NCBI GenBank assembly: GCA_001464165.1
Contig: LNEX01000578.1
Span: 1 to 53,014, forward strand
Direction: 5' to 3'
Source: a bacterium Ga0077546
GTDB taxonomy: Bacteria; Cyanobacteriota; Vampirovibrionia; Obscuribacterales; Obscuribacteraceae
Length of the DNA: 53,014 nucleotides
Made by a program: the position numbers and the translations under genes. Positions 26,185 through 35,502 of this stretch are shown here, piece after piece. The notes under the pieces are model-generated. The model was given only the letters and a program-made list of their open reading frames with translations, had not been told where the DNA came from and did not search any database. Within the stretch, counting starts at the first letter, position 1. Every line of letters begins with the position of its first letter.

Positions 26185-27552
26185 CTAGAGACCCTGCTTC
26201 TTCAAGCTGGCCTGCATCTGGCCCAGGGCCATGATCACCATCGACTGAGTCCATGCCAGGGGTTCGTTGGCATCGATCACCCATTCACGGGTCTCAACGT
26301 CGACGATCCAGGCTTCCGGAATCAGCCCACCGGTCGGGATGGAAGCGATGGTGCGGTTGAAGTGGAAGAGCTGCTTCTCGAAGTACTTCGCTTCGCCGGT
26401 GCGCTGGAACAACTCACCGTAGATGTAAGACATCTGCGGCGAACCATGGCACCACTGCGCTTCCTCGTTGGGGCCGAGGTCGTAGCGGTTGATACGGCCA
26501 TCCCACACGTCCTTGGTGTAACGACGGATGCCGATGTGCCCCATGAGCTCGTTCTCGATGTTCTCGAGCACGGCCACGGTGTTGGCGTCATCGAGCACAG
26601 GCTTGCCTGCCACCGCCGCCAGAAGCATCGGGTTGATCTGGGCCAGGTCAGCGCTGCGCTGATCGCCGTTGTCAGAGCTGATGAACTCGCGGATGCCGAG
26701 TTCACGCAGCTTGGCCTCGCACTTCTCGATCAGCTCCTTGACGCCGTGGTCACGTACCCAGTAGTCCACGCCGTCCTTGTGATGACGCATCGCGCCACCA
26801 GGGAAGAGCACGTCGTACTGTTCACGCAGACTGACCAAGGCACAGGCGATGGACGACCAATGCTGCGCCACCTTGTCTTCCCAAGCGCCCAGGTCTTGAT
26901 CTTCCCAAACGTGGATGGTCCAGAAGTAAGCATGAAGCAGGGCAGCGAAAGCCGTCGCCTGCGTGCCAACCTCGTCAGACCACTGCACACGGTTGGTCTT
27001 CAAACCGTGGAAGAGCAGGAAGTTGATGAACGACAGTGAGTCGTTCTGCCCATGACCCCAGGGGTCACCGACTTCATGAAGAGAAATCGGGTTGTAGCGA
27101 ATGTGCGGCCGACGGAAGTAGTCCTTGGGGAAGCCAGAAGCCCGCCCCTGGATGACGTCGAGGAAGCGACCTTCGCCCTTGCGATGGTGCGTGATGCTGG
27201 CTGCCAGACCACGCTTCCAGTTGTTCTTGGGAACGTTGAGGCCGGCGTTGAGCGAGTCGTTCTCGGCGAGCATCAGCTCAGCGAGACACTGCATGATGTT
27301 GTCACGGTCCCACATGAAGATCAGCAGACCATCGATGCTGTTCTCCAAAGTGTCGGCGTTGAGAACGGTAACGGCCGAGTGGCCACCGCTCTTGTAGCGC
27401 TTCAGTTGAAGCGTGCCCAGGTTGACGAGTGCGGAACGGACGGTTTCGAGTTCGGCGCTGCTGTAGCTGGCGCGAATCAGTTTGGCGAGATCGGCATTCT
27501 GCGGCTGCAGCAGGCCGATCTTGGTGTCAGAAACTTGAGTTTGCGTAGACAT
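26185..27552 (-). CDS. GH15 / phosphorylase-kinase-alpha-like glycoside hydrolase family protein
   Basis: A 455-aa protein. The alpha/alpha-barrel family signature is seen in LIFMWDRDNIMQCLAELML, HEVGDPWGHGQNDSLSFIN and, near the C-terminus, DANEPLAWTQSMVIMAL. GH15 enzymes are glucoamylases, and related proteins act as glycogen-phosphorylase-kinase subunits. There is no signal peptide, so it acts in the cytoplasm; a role in glycogen or other alpha-glucan use is possible (inference). A perfect SD (AGGAGG, 6 nt) supports ATG 27552 over the upstream Met at 27585. Confidence 0.8.
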   Translation of the reverse strand: MSTQTQVSDTKIGLLQPQNADLAKLIRASYSSAELETVRSALVNLGTLQLKRYKSGGHSAVTVLNADTLENSIDGLLIFMWDRDNIMQCLAELMLAENDSLNAGLNVPKNNWKRGLAASITHHRKGEGRFLDVIQGRASGFPKDYFRRPHIRYNPISLHEVGDPWGHGQNDSLSFINFLLFHGLKTNRVQWSDEVGTQATAFAALLHAYFWTIHVWEDQDLGAWEDKVAQHWSSIACALVSLREQYDVLFPGGAMRHHKDGVDYWVRDHGVKELIEKCEAKLRELGIREFISSDNGDQRSADLAQINPMLLAAVAGKPVLDDANTVAVLENIENELMGHIGIRRYTKDVWDGRINRYDLGPNEEAQWCHGSPQMSYIYGELFQRTGEAKYFEKQLFHFNRTIASIPTGGLIPEAWIVDVETREWVIDANEPLAWTQSMVIMALGQMQASLKKQGL

Positions 27553-27794
27553 AATAAGCCTCCTGGACGCACGGTTGCCTTGCAAGCACAGCCAGCGTCC
27601 GGTTTTAGTGTTAGTGAATTGGAATCAAGACTGGACATCAGCGCCAGTCAAATCAGGGACAGAGAAAAGAGATGCAGGAAGGGTTTGAATACCGCCCGGA
27701 ACCTGCAACTTGAGAACCCCATCCCCGACCGGTGAAAGGCGGTTGATGGTAGGATCTCGATGTAGAAAAAACGCTAACGAGGGAGCCCGGAGAA

Positions 27795-28107
27795 ATGGAT
27801 CCGAGTCACGAAGACCGCCCATGGGGCAGTTTCGACGTCCTAGTCGACCAGACCAACACCAAAGTCAAACGACTCTTGGTTAATCCTGGCCAACGACTCA
27901 GCCTTCAGAGCCACAAGTTGCGTGACGAACACTGGGTGATAGTGAAAGGCACTGCACAGATTACTCTCGACGATGAAACCATCCACCAAGCATAGAATTG
28001 CTTGCGCCGGTTGCGAAGCGGTGGAAATCATCGAAGTGCAAGTGGGTGACGGCTTCCCTGAAGAAGATATCGTCCGCTACGCCGATGACTACCACCGCGC
28101 CGATTAG
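27795..28107 (+). pseudogene. Cupin, mannose-6-phosphate isomerase type II-like, broken by a deletion with frameshift
   Basis: The first frame encodes RPWGSFDVLVDQTNTKVKRL, NPGQRLSLQSHKLRDEHWVI and VKGTAQITLDDETIH, typical of the C-terminal sugar-phosphate isomerase cupin (GDP-mannose pathway). It stops at 27993-27995. The rest of the domain continues in the +1 frame from 27991: HRIACAGCEAVEIIEVQVGD, then EEDIVRYADDY and stop at 28107. Compared with intact cupins about 13 residues (the FIPxGAK strand) are missing at the junction. As sequenced it cannot fold normally. It lies convergent with the CPBP gene, 16 bp apart. Confidence 0.8.
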
Positions 28108-28123
28108 ACGCCCAATCTTATGC

Positions 28124-28960
28124 TCAGGCCTGGTTGGCCATGAGCGCAATCACGATCATGCTGTTGTTGAGCACGTGGGCGATGACAGGCACCACAAGGC
28201 TCCCAGAGCGCCGGTAGGCCTCTGCATACACTGCACCGAGCACCATGTAGAACGGCAAGGCTGGAAGGTTCATGTGCATGGCGCCAAAGACGAACGCGCT
28301 GCCCACAACTGCCACCACGGTCGTCAATGTGCCACTACCCATTTTCTTGCTCACTGAGCTGCCGATGACATTGAAGAGAAAGCCGCGGAAGATCACCTCC
28401 TCCATCACCGGACCAATCATTGCCAGGGCGGCCATGAGATACAGAGCTGTACCACCGAGGGTCTTGATGAAGTCAGCAGTCGGGTCAGAGCTTGGAACGG
28501 TGTAGACAAGACCCATCAACTGTTCAGCGGCAAGACCAACAGCGAAGGTGAGGATACCCAAGCCAACAGCCTTCACCCACGAGCCATTCAGACTCTTGAG
28601 ATTGAAAGAAATGACATCGCGAAGCTTCAGGCCTTCTCTGTTGAATGCTCGAGTGACGCAATAGAGCTGCAGACCAAAGCCACAGACGAAAGTTGCCACG
28701 GCCATGACGGTGAGGATGAACCCTTCGGCGCCAGGAGCCGCGATCAGCTTACTGACAAAGGGGACGTCAGGCGGCACCAAGCGCAGGGCGAGCAGAAACA
28801 GACCGACAGGAAGAGCTGAGCCGATGACGAAGAAGACAAGGCTCTGAGCATAGAGCTTGAGCGAACGACCAGGTCCGAAGGGAAAATCAGTAGACAGTCG
28901 AACAGTCGGGTTGACGAGGGCGTTCCATGCGATTCTGCAATATTTGGTTGTGGTTGACAT
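28124..28960 (-). CDS. CPBP family intramembrane glutamic protease
   Basis: A 278-aa polytopic protein of the ABI/Rce1-like family. The catalytic signature GPVMEEVIFRGF (E187, E188, R192) is followed by FGAMHMN (H229) and PVIAHVLNN (H262, N265/N266), all in the expected order. About eight hydrophobic segments are present. Bacterial CPBP proteases are linked to peptide processing and sometimes bacteriocin self-immunity, but no bacteriocin gene is adjacent. Perfect SD GGAGGT before ATG. Confidence 0.9.
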   Translation of the reverse strand: MSTTTKYCRIAWNALVNPTVRLSTDFPFGPGRSLKLYAQSLVFFVIGSALPVGLFLLALRLVPPDVPFVSKLIAAPGAEGFILTVMAVATFVCGFGLQLYCVTRAFNREGLKLRDVISFNLKSLNGSWVKAVGLGILTFAVGLAAEQLMGLVYTVPSSDPTADFIKTLGGTALYLMAALAMIGPVMEEVIFRGFLFNVIGSSVSKKMGSGTLTTVVAVVGSAFVFGAMHMNLPALPFYMVLGAVYAEAYRRSGSLVVPVIAHVLNNSMIVIALMANQA

Positions 28961-29650
28961 ATGACCTCCTTCGGCGAGCCGAAGCAGAGACCTGAGACAG
29001 TTTCAGGTCGAGATGATAGGCATGAGCGTTGCGCTCACGAAGAAAGATTGAAAGCTGTGGTTAGGTTTGTTGATCCAGAAAGCTTAGAGAGACGAGAAAG
29101 GAAATGTAGACCTTTAGACCTACCTTACGCACCCGTGGTAAAGCAATCTTGTCAAGAAGCCCACGTCTATGCATGTTTAAACCTCAAAAAGCCTATCTAA
29201 TAAGACCTAAACAGAGATGTCGAGATAGAAGAATCTGAAGCCTTCACTTTTTTAGATTTTTGACATGTAAATGTCCACGGGCACGTAACACATAGCGCAA
29301 GACGCGACAGGCTGCAGAAAAAGCTTGCGCAACTGCGCCATATCAGCGCTCATGTGCAGAAACTGGTAGCTGTATTTCTGAATGGCCCCATGCACTGACA
29401 ACAGCAACAACTGGAGCTAGCTATCTGAGGGATATGTAATGCCTAATAGCTTGCTCTTGAAAGCCATTAATTATTAGGTTCAACAAGTCTTTCTGCAACC
29501 AACAACTTCTCAACCAACTTTTCTTTTCTCAAAGCCAAAAGCTTTTCTCTAACAACAAGACTTCCCCAAGACACATCAGTGTTCCAGCCTCTGCGGAACG
29601 CTCTTCTGCCTTGCTTCCGAAATACAGGGAAGTCAATAAAGGAGCCTCAA
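28961..29650. other. 690-bp divergent intergenic region
   Basis: No gene with an SD is supported. It must hold the promoters of the CPBP (minus) and M1 aminopeptidase (plus) genes. An in-frame extension of the aminopeptidase to 29579 has no SD. Confidence 0.5.
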
Positions 29651-32401
29651 ATGACAAACAGCACTCACAGCGGTTATACCGCTCACAGTCACGAGAGCTC
29701 GGCTTGCTGCGGACACCTTCACTGGTGGCGGCACCTGAGCAACTCTTCATCTACGGCAGCACGCAAACCTTTCGCTCTGCCTGGCACAGCCAAGCAGTAC
29801 GCCCCTGACCTGACCGCTCACGTGCACCATACCAAGCTCGTGATCGCAGTCGACCCGGTGGCCAAGACTCTCGTTGGCAACTGCCTCACCACCATCGAGC
29901 CGATTTACGAAAATCAGCCGATTTCGACCATTTTCTTCGAAGCCACCGACCTGCACATCGACAGTGTGCGCGTTCTCGGTGAAAGCGAAACACTCAAGTT
30001 CGACATCATGGACAAGGGCATCCTCGTGCACTTGGCCAAGGTCTTGAACAAGGGCGAACAGCTCGTCATCGACATCAAGTACAACACCCTGTCGCCCAAG
30101 CTCGGTATCTACTTCACCGGCCCCACCTCGCTCTACCCTTCCAAGCCCTACCAGGTATGGACCCAGAGCCAGGATGACGACGCCCACCACTGGTTCCCGG
30201 TGGCCGAAGCCGACCACCCCAACCACCGCATGACCTCCGAAGTGGTGGCCACTGTTCCCAACGGCTTCACAGCTCTCTCCAACGGTCGCCTGCTGAGCGA
30301 GACGGTCAATGCCGTTGCTGAAGATGCCACCGAACTTGCCACCAAGACTTTCCACTGGTTGCACGACAAGGCGCACGTCACCTATCTGATGGCGCTCGTT
30401 GTCGGTGAGTTCGTCAAGCTCGAAGAGAATTACGACGACCTGCCCGTCGAAGCTTACGTTCACCCCAGCCTGCTGGAGCGTGCGCGTGAATACTTCAAGG
30501 GCACGGCCGAACTGGTGCGCCTCTACTCTGACCTTTACGGCGTCAAGTACCCGTGGCCCGGCAAGTACGCCCAGGTCTTCGTGCAAGACTTCATCTTTGG
30601 TGGCATGGAAAACACCACCATCACCGTCATGACCGACCGCATCCTCGCCGATGTCGGTACCCGCGAAGAGCAGCGTCTGCAAGAAGTGCGTCTCAACGCG
30701 CACGAACTTAACCACCACTGGAACGGTGACCTAGTCACCTGCCGCGACTGGTCGCACGCCTGGCTCAATGAAGGCGGCGCCACCTTTGGCGAAGTGGAAG
30801 CAGTCGAGTATCTCTTCGGAGAGAAAGCGCGCGACTACTATGCCCTCGGCTTGAGCAAGGTCTACTTCGGTGAAGACCGTCGCTACCGCCGTCCGCTGGT
30901 GTGCAACACCTTCCGCGAACCGATTGACTTGTTCGACCGCCACCTCTACCAGAAGGGTGGCCTGGTTCGCCACATGCTGCGCCACCTGCTCGGTCGCAAG
31001 GCATACTACGACTCGATCAAGACCTACTACGAAGACAACCGCTTCCAGCCGGTGGAAACGATCGACATGATCAAAGCCATCGAGAAGACCACTGGTCGCA
31101 ACATGCGTCCGTTCTTCGACCAGTGGGTGTTCGGCGCCGGCTACCCTGAGTTCAAGGTCGCGTATAACTACGACGACAAGCAGAAGCTGGCCACAGTCAA
31201 GGTCAGCCAGGTGCAAAAGCTGGAAGAGCTGACTGGGCTCTTCTCCCTGCCAATCGACATCAGCTTCGGTTTCGCTGATGGCACGAGCAAAGACGTCACC
31301 ATCAACGTCAGCGAAGCTGAGCACTCGTTCAGCTTCTCCCTCGACAAGAAGCCGTCGATGTTCCGCTTCGACCCGCACAACTTCATCTTGAAGAAGGTCG
31401 AGCTCAATGTGCCTAAGGGCATGTTGATCTACCAGTTGCGCAACGACCCGACGGTGATGGGTCGGATCTTCGCGGCAGAAACGCTGTCGAAGCTGGGCGG
31501 TGACGATGTTGTCGCCGAACTGAGCGCCGCTGTGGATGCACCGTTCTTCTATGGTGTCGGCATCGAAGCCGCCACTCTCCTCGGTGGCATGAACACGCCA
31601 GCCGCACGGGAAGCACTGAAGAAGTTGATCGCCACCGAGCACCCCAAGGTGCGCCGTTCAGTGGTCAATGCCCTGGGCAACCTGAAGGTGCCTGGTAGTG
31701 ATGAGGGTGTGGCCAAGGCTCTAGCCAACTTGATCACGAGCGGCAAAGAAAGCAGTCAGTTTGTTCTGGCTGATGCCTGCGTTGCTCTGGGCAAGACCAA
31801 AGACAAGAGCGCTCTCAAGGTGCTCACCAAGGCCAGCACGATGGATTCGTGGAACGAAATCATCCGCATCGGCGCCCTCAACGGTCTGGCCGAACTGGGT
31901 GATGCCAAAGGCGTGTCTGTGGCTCAGGCCCTTGCTGCTCCGGGTCAGCCCTTCGCCGCTCGTCCTGCGGCTCTCAGCTGCCTTGGTCAACTGGCCAAGC
32001 AGTCGAGCAAGGCTCGTGAAGCCCTGCACAAGCTGGCCGACATGGATGACAGCGCGCAGTTCACTCTGCGTATGTCGCTGGTGCAAGCCATCGGTGCTGG
32101 TGGTCACAAAGACTCGCTGCCGGTGCTGAGCCAGCTGGAGAAAACTTCGTTCGATGGTCGCATCAAGCGACTGATCAGCGAAACCTCCAGCACCATCTCC
32201 GAAGCGAAAGCGGCCACCAAGAAGCCGGCTGAAGATGTTTCGGCGAACGCAGCTGGTGACGTCAACGGCAAGCTCAGCAAGCTGGAAACCCAGGTGCAGG
32301 TGCTCACCGACGAGCTGGCTCAAATGCGCAAGCGTCGCAACAGCAAGACGACTCCGCGCAAAGCTCCGGCCAAGAAGCGCACCTCGGGTACGAGCAAGTA
32401 A
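29651..32401 (+). CDS. M1-family aminopeptidase with C-terminal repeat domain
   Basis: A 916-aa zinc aminopeptidase. GGMEN at 317-321 (N-terminal amino group recognition), zinc site HELNH at 351-355 and E374 (WLNEGG) have the exact HExxH-(18)-E spacing. After the catalytic region, an Ig-like strand domain (about 500-590) leads into HEAT-type helical repeats (about 600-840, for example KVRRSVVNALGNLKVPGSDE), a short coiled coil (KLSKLETQVQVLTDELAQMR) and a Lys/Arg-rich tail. There is no signal peptide, so it is cytoplasmic or peripherally bound. ATG 29651 has GGAG at 6 nt. Substrate not inferable. Confidence 0.95.
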   Translation: MTNSTHSGYTAHSHESSACCGHLHWWRHLSNSSSTAARKPFALPGTAKQYAPDLTAHVHHTKLVIAVDPVAKTLVGNCLTTIEPIYENQPISTIFFEATDLHIDSVRVLGESETLKFDIMDKGILVHLAKVLNKGEQLVIDIKYNTLSPKLGIYFTGPTSLYPSKPYQVWTQSQDDDAHHWFPVAEADHPNHRMTSEVVATVPNGFTALSNGRLLSETVNAVAEDATELATKTFHWLHDKAHVTYLMALVVGEFVKLEENYDDLPVEAYVHPSLLERAREYFKGTAELVRLYSDLYGVKYPWPGKYAQVFVQDFIFGGMENTTITVMTDRILADVGTREEQRLQEVRLNAHELNHHWNGDLVTCRDWSHAWLNEGGATFGEVEAVEYLFGEKARDYYALGLSKVYFGEDRRYRRPLVCNTFREPIDLFDRHLYQKGGLVRHMLRHLLGRKAYYDSIKTYYEDNRFQPVETIDMIKAIEKTTGRNMRPFFDQWVFGAGYPEFKVAYNYDDKQKLATVKVSQVQKLEELTGLFSLPIDISFGFADGTSKDVTINVSEAEHSFSFSLDKKPSMFRFDPHNFILKKVELNVPKGMLIYQLRNDPTVMGRIFAAETLSKLGGDDVVAELSAAVDAPFFYGVGIEAATLLGGMNTPAAREALKKLIATEHPKVRRSVVNALGNLKVPGSDEGVAKALANLITSGKESSQFVLADACVALGKTKDKSALKVLTKASTMDSWNEIIRIGALNGLAELGDAKGVSVAQALAAPGQPFAARPAALSCLGQLAKQSSKAREALHKLADMDDSAQFTLRMSLVQAIGAGGHKDSLPVLSQLEKTSFDGRIKRLISETSSTISEAKAATKKPAEDVSANAAGDVNGKLSKLETQVQVLTDELAQMRKRRNSKTTPRKAPAKKRTSGTSK

Positions 32402-32452
32402 TTCCTTCTAGTCAGATAGTCTCTGTTTCCACAAACATACGAACGAACAAAG

Positions 32453-32488
32453 AAGAAGCGGTGCCCTCAAAAGCACCGCTTCTTTAGT
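32453..32488 (+). terminator. Terminator between aminopeptidase and malic enzyme genes
   Basis: A perfect 12-bp stem (32453-32464 with 32473-32484), loop CCTCAAAA, followed by TAGTT. The malic enzyme SD lies just after it. Confidence 0.75.
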
Positions 32489-32505
32489 TCAACAAGGAAG
32501 AAATT

Positions 32506-34002
32506 ATGTCCACAAAAACCAAACCGGATTCAGCTGCCGCTGACCCGGGCGAGAATCAGAATTCAATTCAAAAGCCAAGCGTCGACAACGGCGAGATTGG
32601 CGAGCGCAGTTACACCATGATCGTGCGGGCAAAGCTGCTGCGCAACGGTCGCGGGGCACTGGCATCGTTCACTGCGGCAGTCTCGCACGCCGGCGGCGAC
32701 ACTGGCGACATCGATGTCGTACAGTCCACCACCGGCTACATGCTGCGCGACTTTAACATCGGTGCCCGCGACGTCAAACACGGCGAAGCGATCATCGAGG
32801 CCCTGAAGAGCGTTGCTGACGTCGAAATCATCCAAGTTTCTGACGTGGTCTTTCTCAAGCACCTGGGCGGCAAGATTTCAATTCAGCCCACCAGCGAAGT
32901 GAAGAACCGCGTCGACCTCTGCCAGGTCTACACTCCCGAGGTTGCTCGCGTCTGCGAAGCAATCAAGGCCGACCCCGAGAAGGCCTTCAACCTGACCATG
33001 AAGGGCAAGATGGTGGCTGTCATCTCCGACGGCTCCCGCGTGCTCTCTCTGGGCAACATCGGCCCGCTGGCAGCCCTTCCGGTGATGGAAGGCAAGGCCA
33101 TGCTCTTCAAGCGGTTTGCCAACGTCGACGCCTTCCCGATTTGCCTGGCCACCCAGAACGTCGATGAGATTGTCGCCGCCGTCACCGCCATCGCGCCCAA
33201 CTTCGGCGCCATCAACCTGGAAGACATCCAGTCGCCCCAGTGCTACGAAGTCGAACGTCGCCTGCGCGCCGCCCTCGACATTCCTGTCTTCCACGACGAT
33301 CAGCACGGTACGGCCATTGTTGTCGGCGCCGCGGCCATCAACGCTGCCCGCTTCATCAAGAAGCCGCTCAGCAAGCTGAAAGTCGTGGCAGTCGGCACTG
33401 GTGCAGCCGGTATGGCCTGCATCAAAATGCTGATTGACCTCGGCGTACAAGACATCATCGCCTTCAACAAGGACGGTGCGGTCTACAAGGGTGCCAAAGG
33501 TCTGACCGAGACAGAAGAGTGGCTGGCCGAGCGCACCAACCTCGAAGGCTTCAAAGGCACCTACAAGGAAGCCCTGAAGAAGCGTGACATGTTCCTCGGT
33601 CTCTCCGTCGGCGGCTTGCTCACTGGCGAAGACCTGAAGGTCATGAACAAGAAGGCCATCATCTTCGCCCTGGCCAACCCCAAGGCCGAAGTTGCCCCAG
33701 AAGAGGTACCAGCCAACGTTGCTGTAATGGCGACGGGAAGCTCCAAGTACCCCAACCAGATCAACAACGCCCTGGCCTTCCCTGGTATCTTCCGTGGTGC
33801 CCTGGAAGCACGCATCCCGCAGATTTCGGAAGAGATGTGCATTGCTGCCTCACGTGCTCTGGCTGGCTTGATCAAGCCGAAAGAGCTCGACCCCGACTAC
33901 ATCATCCCGACGGTTTTCGACTCGCGCGTGGCCAAGGCCGTCGCCGATGCCGTCAAGCAAATTGCTACGGAGCAAGGCACGGGCAAACGCGCTCTGCGCT
34001 AA
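32506..34002 (+). CDS. Malic enzyme with N-terminal ACT domain
   Basis: Oxidatively decarboxylates malate to pyruvate, linking the TCA cycle to pyruvate. Residues 1-35 are polar and low complexity; 36-120 form an ACT-type ligand-binding domain (SYTMIVRAKLLRNGRGALAS). The malic enzyme core follows, with the Tyr of VYTPEVARVC, Lys of MEGKAMLFK, the metal-binding acidic residues in LEDIQSP and FHDDQHGTA, and the NAD(P) domain (VVAVGTGAAGMACIKML). The ACT fusion implies allosteric control by a small molecule, probably an amino acid (inference). NAD versus NADP choice is not certain. SD AAGGAAG. Confidence 0.95.
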   Translation: MSTKTKPDSAAADPGENQNSIQKPSVDNGEIGERSYTMIVRAKLLRNGRGALASFTAAVSHAGGDTGDIDVVQSTTGYMLRDFNIGARDVKHGEAIIEALKSVADVEIIQVSDVVFLKHLGGKISIQPTSEVKNRVDLCQVYTPEVARVCEAIKADPEKAFNLTMKGKMVAVISDGSRVLSLGNIGPLAALPVMEGKAMLFKRFANVDAFPICLATQNVDEIVAAVTAIAPNFGAINLEDIQSPQCYEVERRLRAALDIPVFHDDQHGTAIVVGAAAINAARFIKKPLSKLKVVAVGTGAAGMACIKMLIDLGVQDIIAFNKDGAVYKGAKGLTETEEWLAERTNLEGFKGTYKEALKKRDMFLGLSVGGLLTGEDLKVMNKKAIIFALANPKAEVAPEEVPANVAVMATGSSKYPNQINNALAFPGIFRGALEARIPQISEEMCIAASRALAGLIKPKELDPDYIIPTVFDSRVAKAVADAVKQIATEQGTGKRALR

Positions 34003-34074
34003 GGCGTGAAGCTGGAGCCTAGCGCTAGCTCGGGCTTCAGAATTACCCTCCCGAACAAAAGAAGAGAGGCCTCT

Positions 34075-34716
34075 ATGGCAAAATATTCTCAAGCGAAAAT
34101 TTCTAAGCCGAAGGCCAGACGCCCGAGAAAGAATCAAAGACGCCACCCGGCTGGAACCGCTCTAGTTTTGAGTGGCAAAGACTGGGTGAACAAGTTTCCT
34201 ACCAGCAAAAGTGTTGCTGACCTTGACCCTACTTTTGGTGCCAATGTCAGCAAGTTTCTCGCTGCTCTTGCAGCAGCCGGAGCAAGCGTTGCCATCAACG
34301 CTACTTACCGGCCCCGAGAGCGCGCCTACCTGATGCACTATGCCTTCCGCATAGCGCGCCAGGGCCTAAGCCCGCTTGAGGTGCCTGCTCTTGCTGGGGT
34401 AGAAATTGAATGGGCGCATAAAAGTGCCAGCGGCAAGCTCGACTTGACCGCATCGCGTAACGCCGCCGAAGAAATGGTCGATGCCTACGGCATTGCCTTC
34501 AAACCTGCTCTGCGTTCGCAGCACACTCAGCGCCTGGCAATCGACATGACAATTTCCTGGGCAGGCGATCTCAAAATCGCTGACGCCAAAGGAAAGATTG
34601 TGACAGTTGGCTCACCGCGCACGGGTCAGAACAGCACACTGGTCAATGTGGGTGCAACTTACAAAGTGATCAAGCTGATATCGGACCCACCGCACTGGTC
34701 GGTCGACGGTCACTAG
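34075..34716 (+). CDS. M15-family peptidoglycan peptidase-like protein with cationic N-terminus
   Basis: A 213-aa protein. The first ~45 residues are Lys/Arg/Pro-rich. The rest resembles VanY/M15 D,D- or L,D-peptidases: TYRPRERAYLMHYA, then RSQHTQRLAIDM (H150 and D157) and DPPHWS (H207), the three zinc ligands in the right order. There is no signal peptide. Phage endolysins of this class also lack one, so it could be a domesticated lysin or be exported another way. It lies 72 bp after the malic enzyme. SD GAGAGG. Confidence 0.8.
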   Translation: MAKYSQAKISKPKARRPRKNQRRHPAGTALVLSGKDWVNKFPTSKSVADLDPTFGANVSKFLAALAAAGASVAINATYRPRERAYLMHYAFRIARQGLSPLEVPALAGVEIEWAHKSASGKLDLTASRNAAEEMVDAYGIAFKPALRSQHTQRLAIDMTISWAGDLKIADAKGKIVTVGSPRTGQNSTLVNVGATYKVIKLISDPPHWSVDGH

Positions 34717-35193
34717 TTGACCTACAATAAACGCTTGCGCAGAATTTGCGCAGGCACTGAAGGAGGGCACCTAACCGGTGCCTTTCTTCTTTCTCAAGTG
34801 TTACTACTTGCCTTAGTATTTGCAAAACAAAAAAAACGCCGCTTCAGCTTTGCGACCCATTTCATAAAAAGCACCAGTGGGGAAATCCCGAAAAAACAAT
34901 CGCTCAATTGCTTGGCTCAAGCAATCGTGTCTGCGTAGGTTGGGGACATCAATTCACTATTCCTCCCAATGCCTCCCCAATTCAGGACACAAAAAAAACA
35001 CCGACCAAATCGCTCAAACAAAGCAAGAATTCACGCAATCTAAGTTTTGAACGCACCAAACAAGAGTGGCGCACACGACCATTCTTCAGCGCCTTAAAAT
35101 CCCCGATTCTAATTTCCAATTGCAATTCAAGTTTCAGTTTTAATTCCCCCACAAATATCGGGCCGCGTCTTATCGCTTCCCGCTGGAGTAAAC
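34717..35193. other. AT-rich stretch without supported gene
   Basis: Holds a weak terminator at 34766-34793. Open frames here (such as 34908-35369) lack an SD and look random. Composition is much more AT-rich than the genes to the left, marking the start of an accessory island. Confidence 0.5.
34766..34793 (+). terminator. Short terminator after the M15 gene
   Basis: GGCACC (34766-34771) pairs with GGTGCC (34777-34782), then TTTCTTCTTTC. Confidence 0.55.
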
Positions 35194-35418
35194 ATGCATA
35201 TAAAAACAACCGAAAACTTTTTGCTATCCAAGAGTTTACCCCTCGGTCAAATACAAATATGTTGGCATTCGACCAATTTGGACGGGTGCCTAGAAGAAGC
35301 AGCGCAAGCGGCTTTTCATCGAGAGTTAGAAATACTACTAACCATGGAAAAGGAAGGCCAGATTTCTAAATGGCAGATAGCACAAATCCTTTTTGAGACC
35401 GCCAAGTTGGGTCGATAA
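35194..35418 (+). CDS. Hypothetical protein, 74 aa
   Basis: ATG 35194 has GGAG 8 nt upstream, and a good terminator lies 40 bp after the stop, which together support a real gene. The product is mostly helical in its second half (CLEEAAQAAFHRELEILLTM), with two Cys and no membrane segment. AT-rich codons differ from the core genes. No family recognised. Confidence 0.5.
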   Translation: MHIKTTENFLLSKSLPLGQIQICWHSTNLDGCLEEAAQAAFHRELEILLTMEKEGQISKWQIAQILFETAKLGR

Positions 35419-35457
35419 ATCCACAACAAAATGTCCGCAATTCACGGCAGAAGACAC

Positions 35458-35488
35458 AGAGCACAGGCGCAGACCTGGCTCTTTTTTA
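35458..35488 (+). terminator. Terminator of the 74-aa gene
   Basis: AGAGC pairs with GCTCT and CAGG with CCTG around a one-base bulge, then TTTTTTATTT. The next gene's SD follows immediately. Confidence 0.75.
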
Positions 35489-35502
35489 TTTGGAGCAGAA
35501 CC

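Noticed and set aside
28961..29650. Possible tRNA or riboswitch in a long divergent gap
   Set aside because: No cloverleaf-like T-loop or anticodon stem and no recognisable riboswitch core could be found by eye.
34908..35369. 153-aa plus-strand open frame in the AT-rich island
   Set aside because: No SD, Ser/Asn/Arg-biased random composition.
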